A DNA stretch of 64,000 nucleotides from Artemisia argyi (taxonomy: Eukaryota > Streptophyta > Magnoliopsida > Asterales > Asteraceae), in the NCBI GenBank assembly GCA_030686995.1, contig CM060709.1:130168373-130232372 (forward strand), in the 5' to 3' direction. Each line of letters opens with the position of its first letter. Positions within the stretch are counted from its first letter, which is position 1. The notes below the pieces were generated by a model. It did no database searches, was not told the DNA's origin, and saw only the letters and a program-made list of their open reading frames with translations. Below, in pieces: positions 46,731 through 61,338 of the stretch. The translations under genes were made by a program, and so were the position numbers.

Positions 46731-48740
46731 ATGTGCGAATTGGACAAATGTGCGAATTACATACCTACCTTGTTGAACAAATGTTTTAATAAAAATTTCT
46801 AAGTACAAATTAGGAAGGTATAAAATTTAATTAAAAGTACAATGGGTTAGTTCCAAAATTTAATTTAAAGTACAAGTGTAATAAAATGTGGTTGTAAAGT
46901 GAAAAGGCATTTATTATCAGATGTGCGAATGTGCGAATTGGACAAATGTGTAAATTACATACCTACCTTGTACCACAAAATACATAAACAAATATTTTAA
47001 TAAAAATTGTGTTAGTACAAATGAGGAAGGTATAAAATTTAATTAAAAGTACAAATGTTTTAATAAAAATTTCTAAGTACAAATTAGGAAGGTATAAAAT
47101 TTAATTAAAAGTACAATGTGTTAGTTTCAAAATTTAATTTAAAGTACAAGTGTAATAAATTTGATGTGGTTGTAACATGAAAATGCATTTATTATCAGAT
47201 GTGCGAATGTGCGAATTGGACAAATGTGCAAATTACATACCTACCTTGTACCACAAAATACATAAACAAATATTTTAATAAAAATTGTGTTAGTACAAAT
47301 GAGGAAGGTATAAAATTTAATTAAAAGTACAAATGTGTTAGTTCCAAAATTTAATTTAAAGTACAACCGTAATAAATTTGATGTGGTTGTTTATTGGACA
47401 AATGCATTTATTTTTGGGCAAATCGCATGAAAAGGTACTAAACTTAGGTGCAATTTCAATTTAAGGTATCAAACTTTTTTTTTTCTCAATTTAAGGTATC
47501 GAAGTTATTATAATGTATAAATGAAGGATTTTTTAACCTGCTAGTTAGGTTACCGGTAATTTGTTTATTAGTTGGCAATAATTGCAGATGTGGCATCCTC
47601 GTTGGCAGTTTATGATGACGCGATAATAATTCCAAACACCACTTTCTTCCCCTTTCTTCAACCTCTCATTCACAACCATTAAGGAACATCACCACCACCA
47701 CCACCACCATCATCAAGCAACACGATAACCATCATTATCTACACACTCCCACTCATGGTCTAATTATTTTTTTAATGAAACATATTGTAACATGTATTTC
47801 ATTCTAAAAACAACCACTTATGTTGGCAATGGCATCTTACCCGATTTTTGTAGAAATAAACAATGTTGACTTTTTTCTCATATTCATCTTCAAATGACTT
47901 TTTAAAAATGCCACACATTTCTGTTTACCCTTTCAAGGTGACAAATTAATTAGAATATTTACATTGATGATCAAAGATATATTGTTCTATATTTTTTCTC
48001 TATCTGAAACCAAGTGGTCTTGATTTGCAAAACAAGAACATAAGTCAAGGATAAATGCAAATCGCAGATCAAAGTAGGAGCACAAGCCCAGAAGAAGTTA
48101 CAGTTTTATGGGTTTGCAAGTTTTGGAGGTTCTAGGTAAGTTGTGAAATGGAGTTCGAAGATGAGGAATGTTTGGATTTAGCTGTAGTTTAAAGGATAAG
48201 GGGGTGTTTGGACAATAACTTGCTGGACTAGATTTTATGACCTGTAAACCTTTTAATTGTCCAAGATTGCTAGAAGAAAAAAGATCGATACCTTAAATTA
48301 AGAAAAAAATAGTTGAGTACCTTAAATTGAAATTGGACTTAAGTTCGATACCTTTTTGTGCGATTTGCCCTTTATTTTTCAGATGTGCGAATGTGCGAAT
48401 TGGACAAATGTGCGAATTACATACCTACCTTGTTTCACATAAATAACATAAGGGTAAAAATAAAAACCCTTGTTGAAAATACCTGCAACACCGCTCAACT
48501 AAAACTCCTGTATACTTATTTACCACAAAATACATAAACAAAAATTTTAATAAAAATTGTGTTAGTACAAATGAGGAAGGTATAAAATTTAATTAAAAGT
48601 ACAATGTGTTAGTTCCAAAATTTAATTTAAAGTACAAGTGTAATGAATTTGATGTGGTTGTAAAGTGAAAATGCATTTATTTTTCAGTTGTGCGAATGTG
48701 CGAACTGGACAAATGTGTGAATTACATACTTATATTGCCT
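46731..48740 (+). repeat. MULE subterminal repeats with GTGCGAA motifs
   Basis: Five copies of the core ATGTGCGAATGTGCGAA, then TTGGACAAATGTG, start near 46733, 46921, 47199, 48383 and 48690. Each is associated with 'gaggaaggtataaaatttaattaaaagtacaa'-type sequence, giving a period of about 280 bp where uninterrupted. The same GTGCGA words occur in the TIRs, so these may be transposase-binding sites (inference). Confidence 0.75.
47416..48370. mobile_element. Nested 955-bp MULE-type MITE
   Basis: Starts GGGCAAATCGCA and ends TGCGATTTGCCC, with arms of about 60 bp (AATTTCAATTTAAGGTA in both). Flanked by a perfect 9-bp duplication tttattttt (47407-47415, 48371-48379). No gene. It interrupts one of the subterminal repeats of the host MULE. 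Confidence 0.88.
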
Positions 48741-48797
48741 TGTTCCCCATATATGTTGTTTTACAATTAGCTGTATCTATAGAAAGAAAAAAAAAAC

Positions 48798-51448
<2,651 letters not shown>

Positions 51449-52825
51449 TTGAAGTTAAATCTAGAAGACAATTTGTTTGTTTTAGACATCTATCTAGACG
51501 ACAATTTGTTTGTTTTAGACATCTATCTATGTAATTTAAAGTTTGAGACATCTATCTACGTAGACCTAATAAGGTCAAAGTGCCAATGTTATGGCACAAA
51601 TTTTGGACAAGATTTGCAGACTTTGATAACAACAGTCGTAATGCAAGTTATTTTTCTTACTTTTGTTGTCATATAACGCAACAAACATGCTTATAACATT
51701 AACATGGTCCATAATTGATAGCTAAAGTCACTATTTAAATTAGGTTCAATATCCGTTGATATACAAAATACGGATTCCAACTACATTTTTCCCAAAACTA
51801 CAAGTCAAAACGATGTTCAATAACAGTCTATCTTGTTCTCGAAATAATAACGGATTAAGCCCTCTCGATATGCTAGTGCTGCCTAGGTTGGATTATCGAC
51901 ATGCAAATGGATTCCATGAGCCAACCTGTATAACCAAATTTAAATCCAAAAGTGATATAATTCAACATACCAAAAAATTACAGTAATTACAAGCAGCTTA
52001 AACTAAATACGACTAGTAAAATAGCTAAACAGACACCAAGTCATACTCTAAACTTATACCTTCATTAGCACCCTTTTTAAGCTGATGATCACATAGACAT
52101 CCATTATGTAAAATAGCTAAACAGACACCAAGTCATACTCTAAACAACTAGGATGCCAGATCAACTAGTTTAGACAATCATTATCCCGTGTAAACAGATG
52201 TATAGATATATATGTTGCATGCCATTTTATGGTATCCAACAACACTGAAACCAAATTCATACTTAACTCAAAATTACAGAATGTTCTTACCCAAACACTC
52301 AAAATTACTTATGTCTACTGAATAACAAACACAAAACCAATCAATCTCAAACACCCTCTTAAACCCTTATTATACACAACCAATCCAAACAAATAAACTA
52401 AAAAAGGTGTATATTTATAAAACCACCAAGATAAGCATTTCATTCCAACACTCATAACTGCTTATCTGGCTAATTGTCAAGTCCTTACAATCTAAAACAA
52501 CAAAATAAGCATTTTTTACCCCCCGCACACTAAAAACTGCTCATCTACTAATTGTCAAGTCTTAAAAATCTAAAACAACCAAATAAGCACTTTTACCGTA
52601 ACACTCAAAAACTACTTACAACAACAACACCCAATCCCGCCGGGCCGTAACCAAAAACAACCAAATAAGCACTTTTACCCAAACACTCAAAACTACTTAA
52701 CAACAAACATAAAACAACCAAATAAGCACTTTTACCCAAACACTCAAAACTACTTACAACAAACTTAAAACAATCAAAAGGGTATATTTATACCTTCATT
52801 AGCACCCTTTTTAAGCTGCTTGTAA
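51449..52825. other. Spacer between the convergent MULE genes
   Basis: No gene. Four similar blocks around 52500-52770 contain 'accaaataagcacttttacc...acactcaaaactactta'. An inverted SINE-like tail with CAACAACAACACCCAATCCC lies at about 52625-52650. Duplicated text 'aaaatagctaaacagacaccaagtcatactctaaac' occurs at 52018 and 52109. Confidence 0.5.
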
Positions 52826-55800
52826 TTAGCAGCTTGTTAAACAACATCTTGTCAAAACTAGTAATAGCACGAAAGAAACAGGGTCGACTACTAACCTGTA
52901 TAGAAACATGCAGACAAAGACTCCGCAATCACCAAATACCCCACCCTGCTTTGGAACGTTCTGTGCAAGACGAAAACTGATCTTGTAATTATCCGGGTCG
53001 ATTCGTTTCTTGTCAAAAACACCCGTCTCCTGTAGAATCAATGGAAGATGAACCTCCATGCAATTCCTCATTTTCAGATACCAATCACGACCTTCCTCTT
53101 CACAAACATAAACACTGTCATAAAATATAACAATTCCGGACTGTATGTGAAACTGGGCAACAGACCAATGTTTCTTAAGTTCATTTATCGGAATGAACAC
53201 CTGCAAGGAATACCAAAAAATAAATATGTGTTGGACAAAATTTACATAATAAATATTGTTGATATTCGAAATAAATACCCGGTCAACATCAGCCCATGAC
53301 AATTTGTAAACTTGTTTACTAGCATAAAACAGTGGCAACGTATCTTGAAGTAGAAGTGTCAAGAAATAACTACTAACTATGGACCAATCTGCAAAAGATG
53401 GTCTAACGTGCCACAAATACAACACCCAAAGCTCAATGTGCTGTATACATTTAAGAAAAACAAAATAAATCTAATTAATTCAATTAACATATAAAGTGCA
53501 CAATCTGATTAATTCCATTAATATACGAATTTAACTATGGACCATTACCTCGTCGCGGAACCAGCCTTCGCGAGTCTCATCCATCCCAACAAAACAATCC
53601 CAAAAATGATGATCTACAACTATATCATTGCACCAAGGAAACTTGCAAAGAGGTTGGCCATTATTTGTAATAAAAGCCTCCAACTCACGATCAACATAAA
53701 CTTTATCAATCCTCTTGAATGGCCGTGTTAGGTCCTATACATTATACAAAATAAACATAAATAAAGACATGTATCAACTTAAGCGTGTTTGACCATAAAT
53801 GAAGACATGTATCAACTTAAGCGTAATTGACTATAATACCATACTTTCGATGGTCATAGCAAGGACATAAAAAGGTACATGTATACTTGAGGTTTCTACT
53901 TCCTAGTATGGTAATATGTATAATGTAGCTATCATAACCATGAGCCAATTTTAAGTAGAAACTCTAGCACCAATAAATATATACGGACTAGGATAATACC
54001 TCTTGCCAAGGTTTGAGATCTTTACATCTCTGGATCATAGCAGGAGTTAACTGGGAGATCGTTCTTTTGACTTGATCAAGGGTTGGAAATTTGTCATCAT
54101 CATCTACATCCTTAAATTCTGGCCTTAGTACTAATGTATGCTGCCTCTTCTTTGATCCACCATTAGCAAGTTGCATGTGTGGGGACTTGAGTACATAGTT
54201 TCTAATATGCACATTTTTTCCTCTTCCTTCAGGACTCTCAGCCTCTGTTCCCTTTTTTCAGATACACGTCGAATCTCAGCCTCCTGCTTTTCAGTTGCTA
54301 AGCGTTCTTGCGTAGCCAAATAAACAAAATCCTCCTACAACAAAAAATACGAATAACCATACAAACTTAAAATTAACTTTATACATGTATTATAGTTAAA
54401 ATAGTAAATACCTCTTCGACATCTTTCTCGGATAGTTTCTCATCTTTGAGAAACTCATTCTGGATTTCTGACTCAAACAATTCTAGGAAATTATGATTTA
54501 AATTCGGGCAGTACTCATCAGCAATATAAGCATCCTTATCATCATTGTCGAATTTATCCTGTAAATATATTTTATTAAGTAAAATGTAAGGTCCATCAAC
54601 TGACTATATATTTTATTAAGAAATATTAAAAGGTAATTACTTTTTCCGGTTCTTTGTGCTCTTTCTCATCAACGTTATGCAACTTGTTTCGGGTCAGGTC
54701 ATTCTCATCAACTTTGTGCAATTTTTTCTGCACGTGTTCTTTTTCAGCAACTTTGTTCAATTTGTTCTGCCCGTGTTCCTTCATTTTTCTCGTAATATAC
54801 TGGGTAACACAAAAGATATAGTACATGATGAATCAGTGAATAAATTTTTGCTAATCCAAACACCTCAGCAAAACAAGAAGCATATAGTTAAGGTTATAAA
54901 CAAACCTGAAAAACAGTTTCAAGTTTGTGAACCCGTGATCTCAAACTGTTGACTTCTGCAGGTAACAACATAAAACCATTACATATACCCTGCAATGTCC
55001 TAACACGATCCTGAAAAGTATATGATGCTTGTGGCGCTGGAACTTCATTGTCAATAGCATGAATTTTAGCACGAAGTGCTGCTCGTTTAGACAAATAATC
55101 TTCAAAAAGACCTCCACGGTTAACAGCAGGCGCGGGTCTCGGTGCATACCAGTTAAAAAACCTAATGCCTTTCGTGTACCATTCTGTATCAGCCTCAGCT
55201 CTCGTAGGATAGCTCTCGTAGTATATAGATCATGGTTTATTTCTTTCAACTAACAAAAAAATAAAAACCAAATATAAGCAAAGTATCCAACAAAAATATA
55301 AGCAAAGTATCCAACAAAAATATAACCAAATATAACTAAGATGAACTCAATGAACACTTGCCTCGGGAAAAAGTTGACCGAAATCCTCCCTTGCTTGAAA
55401 AGGCACCTTCTTAGACCATGAAAGTGCTCTTGGGATGAGATCGAGTCCCTTATTCCACCAACGCAAACTCTCGGTAGAAACCTCTAAAATCCATATCTGA
55501 AGAGAAAAAAAAATTAAAAAAAAAACAGACAAACATTATTAAAATAATTACAAATAAATAAATAATAAGGTCAAAGATTTGGTGTAATAATTCTGACCTT
55601 GAAAGCCAAAACAAACCCTGCCAAAGAATATTCCAACTTCTTTTTTGAGTAGGTATTTCGAATGGCATCGTACAACTGTCTCCAAATGTGTTCGCCCCAA
55701 TGAAAGTCATTCCAATTTTCAAAATTCTCAACCATCCGAAGATATACATCATCGACCATGGATAACATTTCACGACCCATACATATGACCTGAGCTGACA

Positions 55801-57983
55801 ACAAAAGACAAACTCGGATCGCGTCTTCATTAGATAGTTTTGTCCAAAATTCTTCTGTCTCAATCAAACATAGAAGGTCTATGGTTTTTAAATCCACACC
55901 TACCCTGTCAGGAAATACACGGTCGCGAAATATGATATCACCAGTTCTAAACTTACGGAAACTAGGCATTCCACATTTAAAACCAGTTATGAGGTGAAAT
56001 TGACGGCGTCCAAAATGAAGATGATGTCCATTAACAAGATAAATCAGTGACAAATCATATTGAGCTTCATCAGACTTAATTTGTTTTTGAAGCATGTAAT
56101 GTATAAGACCCTCATCGTTCTCAAAGTAATTTAAATCCAACCATGGACCAAAGCATGTTGACCGAAACAGTCTACGACGATTCTCACATAATCTGTCTTT
56201 AATCAATTGAAAGTAATGCAATTTGCTTCGAATATGAACCTTGACAGAAGATTCCTATATCAATAAACAAGTGTCAAAGATAGTTTAGCGAAACTCACAT
56301 AATAAAACATGAACGCCAAAGAACACTAATATATAATTACATCTTATTGAAATCTTATCAAAGTCTATGTATGTCAATACAGGTTCTAAAACAGGTTCTA
56401 AAATAGATTCTAAAACAGGTTCTAAAAGGGCTACTAGTAGACCAGAATAAGCTTTCTAAATAAGCCCCAAGTAGCAATTCAAAGGTAGAGTGTGTGATAC
56501 GCTAAAGTGAATACGCTAAAATGAATATGAAACTATCAATTATGTTCATACTACTCCTAATCCTAAAAACAAATTCAAAAATAATCAAATGGAGTAAAAG
56601 GCCAAAACTGTCACAAGCTTACTAACTGGTCCTAATCCAAACACTCCTTAATGAACTGATTTGAAACTTTAACAAAGCAACTAGATAAACTAACCCATGA
56701 AACTATCAATTATGTTCATACTAAGAAATATTACACTGATATAAGCGTAGGAACATGAAAATTAACAACAAAATTCCACATATTCTCAATTATGCAGGAT
56801 GAACAGAAAATTAACAACAAAATTCCACAGATTCTCAAACTAAAGATTTACCAAAGGTTAATCGGCATTGTTACTAGGAGTGTAACAATGTAGTTGTGAG
56901 TTGTGACCATAACAAAGCTTGGATATTTGCCAACCAAAGCTTGGATATTTACCAAAGGTCGAATCAAGTATCAAACTGAGTTCACACATCAGTACAAGTA
57001 ACTTCTATATAGCAGTTATATATGCCAACTATGATATTTAATAGTGTTATAAACTGGAAAATATTGACTGTGGCTTGATGGTAAATTAATGTTGAGCATA
57101 TTGGCACAATACAACCGAGTTATCTACTTCCTAAGATTAAAGATTGCGAGCATATTGGCACAATACAACTGAATTTGGCACAATACAAATTATGACTACA
57201 ACTAAAAGGAATGAATATTGAGAAAATGTTGAGCATATTGGCACAATACAACTGAATTTGATAACTGAGTTATCAAATTCTTTCAATTATGTGAAACAGT
57301 TGGGCATAAAGCAGAAAATATGATTGCGAGCACAATCCAGGTGCTGGAATTCTTTTACACGATTGTAACAACTAAATTATGACTACAACTAAATTATGAC
57401 TACAACTAAAAGGAATGAATCCCTATATATGGGCATAAAGTAGGTAAACAGTTTAAATGCTATAAGATTGTAACTAAATTATGACTACAACTAAGAAATT
57501 TAGAACATTCCATTTAGCAGAAGCATAAAGTTTCGATAAATTACCAGAAGGATACAACCATCCGGATAAATTACTAGAAGAAAAACGCCGCCTAACATTA
57601 TCTACTTCCTAAGATTAAAGATATCCCAAAAACTCAACCTCTACCAAAACTGAACTACGCTCATAAGTCATAACCCAATTATGACCAAAATTAACCATAT
57701 AAATTCAAAAGAACAGTCAAGAACATTAACCTTCAAGTTGTATATGGTGCAGGGCACTAAAAGTCCAAACAACTAAGTTTCAACTACAAACTACCTTAAA
57801 TAAGTCTTAACAACCTATTAAATAAGCAATTAACATTAGACAAATAAGCCCCAAAATTTTTACCTAATCGACCAAAAAATTAAGAAATTAAAATTACACA
57901 AATAAGCCCCAAAATAATTGTAAAACAACATATATTAGACAAATAAACCTAAACAACAACAAATTAAGGAAAAAACTTACCAT
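52826..57983 (-). pseudogene. DUF1985 and Ulp1-like cysteine protease of KI-MULE, one frameshift
   Basis: Ten exons on the minus strand: 57981-57983 (ATG only), 55598-56254, 55362-55496, 54906-55214, 54641-54799, 54412-54558, 54000-54334, 53549-53734, 53279-53440, 52826-53200. Together about 822 residues. The N-terminal DUF1985 domain has HLHFGRRQFHLITGFKCG and LLLSAQVICMG. A Lys/Glu-rich, partly repeated linker follows (KLNKVAEKEH, KLHKVDEND). The C48/Ulp1 domain has the catalytic His in KKHWSVAQ, Asp in FYDSVY and Cys in GDCGVFVC. The intron after 55362 uses a GC donor. Exon 54000-54334 is one base short of keeping frame, with the break near an A-run at about 54260. Ulp1 proteases cleave SUMO-like modifiers; the role in MULEs is unknown. 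The C terminus after FLYR may be truncated. Confidence 0.8.
56255..57974 (-). other. Long first intron of the Ulp1-like gene
   Basis: Bounded by GTAAGT (57980 inward) and a TAG acceptor at 56255-56257. No gene. It contains repeated 'gagcatattggcacaatacaactgaattt' and 'ttatgactacaactaaa' segments (57100-57490). Confidence 0.55.
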
Positions 57984-58259
57984 TTCATAGTATGAAAAGA
58001 TTGACTGGAGATATGTTTTGATTTGAGTGTGTGTGGATTTGAGTGTGTGTGGATTTGGCAGTAATAATACATATATTAATACAAAATACATCAAATTATT
58101 ATTTACAAATAATAAATAAAAATTAATCAAATCAAAAAGACATGAAGTACATAATCAAGATTTTGCTTATTTCCAATGTACTTACTTTTGTACTTTTCGC
58201 ACATTCGTCGGAAATCGCACGTTCTGGGATCGCACATATGCGTGGGTGGGGGGATGTAC

Positions 58260-58439
58260 GATGGTAGAGTGGGTGGGCCTCCAATGATTGGTATTTATCT
58301 CTTTTTCATGGACATGTGGCAAGAAACTAATGGGATCGCACGATCGCACATTAGCACTTGACTAAATTGGGAACACTAGCTACTTTTGTCATTGGTGGGA
58401 AAATGCAACAACAAAATGTCCTCATTTCGTAATTAACTC
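58260..58439 (-). repeat. MULE right terminal inverted repeat
   Basis: Reverse complement of the left TIR, ending at 58439 before TSD taattttaa. Inside it, at 58190-58240, more CGCACATT and ATCGCACA words continue the GTGCGA motif series. Confidence 0.9.
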
Positions 58440-58448
58440 TAATTTTAA

Positions 58449-59231
58449 TTTCCATAAAGAATAGCCGTCGTTTGCTATTTAAATTATATTAGTTGTTGTA
58501 ATTAGGATGGTACTATATGCCTTTAGAAGAGACCATAGTTGATACTTGATACAGTTGATAAGTATGAAGAAGCTAGTGTTGGATGAAGGAAACCATTGCT
58601 ATGCCTTGCAGTACGGTCCACTTTAGCTTTAAGTTGTGTGTTGATTTTGTGTGCGCATTGTTTTCGAGGTGACTCAAGTTTCTGGCATGGACTAATAGTT
58701 GGACCTAAAGGTATTGGCTAGTTTATTGCTTTCGGCTTTAAGGGTTGTTACAATCATGGCAACTCTAGTGTAAAAAAGTAGTTGACTGATGGGTACGGAA
58801 AAAGAAACCCTCATATAATTACTTTTTTTAAACATACTAATCTTATCATAACAACTTCCAACCGCAATTATAAGGCTAACCACACATTGCCAAGTTGTGC
58901 GAACACGGTAAGAATGTGAAGAAGTAGGTCAATTTAGGCCAACAATAACTTTCCATACGTTAAGGCACAAGACCACGTTATCCGTGTGTTGCACTATTTG
59001 GACACTTATTTAAGACTTCACAAATCAAGACAAATGGTTCACGCATCCCATGTAAAGTATTACAAAAAGTATAAATAAAAATGGGATAATTTCATATTTT
59101 CTCAATATAAAACTCAAAATGTCATATTTACCTTATTTACAAGTGGATAATCATAATGTCTAGTGATTTCTATGTGTGTTTAGAGAAATATGGAATTTTG
59201 AGATTTGTTTTTTAACTTTTGCTACTAGGAC
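58449..59231 (+). repeat. F-box duplication block 2, 5' flank
   Basis: From about 58900 it matches block 1 at 38605-38960. No gene was found. 58449-58900 is unmatched spacer. Confidence 0.6.
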
Positions 59232-60002
59232 TAGGGGCATAAATGGGTAAGAAAAAACCCATAACCCACGGGTACCCGTACGTAAATCGGTGGGTAACCC
59301 TGTCAATTTTTACCCACGAGTGGGTTATGGGTGAAATTTGTATCCATCGGTGGGTAGTGGGCGTGTGACGAGTAATGTATACCCGTCACGATTAAACCCA
59401 GGACACTCATTTAAAATACCCACAAGTGTACCCGTCAAAATACTCATAGCTGTACCCATGAACCCATTTATGTTAACCTAAACTTTATTATAATACTTAA
59501 ATATTTGTAAGGTTGTTGGTATATATTTAATAATATCCAACTCTAGAAAACACAGTAAATAGTTGTAAGGTTGTTTGTAAGTTGTTGAAGGAGTAGGATG
59601 TTAAGAGGGCCAAATGACTTTGTTTTGTTAACGAAATTTTAAACTATTTAACTTTATCTGTTGAAATGAACTAATATCTCTATGATTTGGTGTAATGATG
59701 TTTAATTTGCTACTTTGAGGCCTATGTTTAAATATTTTATGAGCTTGGTACTTGGAAAATCGATATGTTGTCTTATGACACTGTTTCATAATTAGCTTAC
59801 ATATCACAGTTTTGTGCTTTTGTTGCATTTCACTAACCCATGGTTTACTCATGAGCAACAGATACCCGCAGGCATGGGCATGGGTAGATAATCGTACCCA
59901 TTGGGGGGTGACGGGCGGGTGGCGGGTGATAAAAAACCCACGAAGGCGGGTAACGGGTTAGAGGTACCCATGCCCATTGCCCACGGGTGCCATGCATCCC
60001 TA
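59232..60002. mobile_element. hAT-like non-autonomous element, GGGTACCC-rich
   Basis: Ends TAGGGGCAT and ATGCATCCCTA give imperfect hAT-type TIRs. The terminal 200 bp on each side are rich in GGGTA/TACCC and ACCCACGGGTA-type palindromes. Flanks actaggac and actaagta agree at only five of eight positions, so the TSD has decayed or the border is off. Interior (59470-59840) is plain AT-rich sequence. Confidence 0.5.
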
Positions 60003-60232
60003 ACTAAGTAACTAACTAACGGATGTTTTAGTTTTAAAGGGCTGGAAGAGTTAAGTTATGAGTAGTTAAATGTCCAGATAGAAATTATCTAGTTAATGTA
60101 AAAGCCCTAGAAACAAAAAACATGTTCTTTGTTTTCCACATTGTCACTGGCAACTAAAACCCAAGAAACTGCAAACAATATCCCATATTTCATTTGCTTT
60201 GTTTCAACATTATCACTAGAACTCTAAGAAAC

Positions 60233-61338
60233 ATGTCTGATAACATCCCCTTTGAAATCCAAACAGAAATCATCAAAAGGGTCCCTGATGTCAAGTCATT
60301 GCTCCGATTCAGGGCTGTTTCAAAACCATTGAAGTCTTTAATCGACAGCTCTGAGTTCATCGCTGGTTACCGCCCCCGTAAAATGCAGCCGCATACTTTG
60401 CTTTTAAGGTACACAACTAATTATCAGCCAAAATATCTGTCTGTTAATAATGACACTCTTACCCAACAAAAAGACCTTGCCCCAAATGTTTCTGACCTTA
60501 TGAAACAACTTGATGATACAGTTGTAATTGGTTACTCTCGCGGTTTGTTGTGTTTGTATGCTTTTGATAAAGGGGGGATGCTTGTTTTGTGGAACCCCTC
60601 AATCAAAAGATCTGTTGGTATTCTTGAGCCGGGATACTTTGGTGTTTTTGGTTTTGCGGTTTGTCCGTAACTAATGAACCTACCATTGTCAAGATTTCAT
60701 TTCCTTGGAAAGTTCAAATCTTTACTTTGAGCTCTAAGAAATGGACTGAGATTCAGTGTCGCAAGCCTCGTGAATCAATTAAACTTCGCATGTTGCAGGT
60801 TGTTATAGGTAGCTGTATTTATCTAGTTGCTTATGAGACAATTCGTCTTCCAAATGGTTATTTTACTGATCAATATATGATCGTCTCATTTGATTTGATT
60901 GCTAAAGAATTCAAAGCCATAGACTTGCCGGATAAGATAACAAATCCGTTTACATCACCTGTTCGTTTCATCTTATCTAAGCTAAAGGGGTCTCTTGTTG
61001 TGATTGTACCGCATAGTGAGGTCAAGGTATGGAAGATGGAGACTGATTGTTCTTTTACACAGCTATTCACTATTAACACACCTGATTCTTATATAAGTAA
61101 TATAGTGGGATTCAGGAAGAATGGTGAACTTGTCATTGAAACTCAAGAGAGAGGTGGAGGGTGGGGTTTTTATGAGGAGGAAAAGGATTCTGCACTTGAA
61201 GTTTATGATCCTTGCTCACAACACATTAATAATCTTGGGTTTTCTGGACAAAGTGGTTCATTCTTCATTAGCTCTTACAAGGAAACACTACATTTGCTTG
61301 ATCACTCGGATTCTTGCGTGTATCCTGAAATCAATTGA
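60233..61338 (+). pseudogene. F-box gene, second copy, 1-nt deletion
   Basis: Homologous to the F-box gene at 40048 over the full length, from ATG 60233 (SDNIPFEIQTEIIKRVP) to the same C terminus (HLLDHSDSCVYPEIN) and stop at 61336-61338. Near 60671 it has TTTGTCCGTAACTAAT where the intact gene has TTTGTCCAGTCACTAAT, a net loss that shifts the frame and gives an early stop right after FGFAVCP. The frame then reopens (TNEPTIVKI...) to the end. The product would be an F-box with about 145 residues and no C-terminal target-binding part. Recent, since the rest is undamaged. A truncated F-box protein could still be made. Confidence 0.85.
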
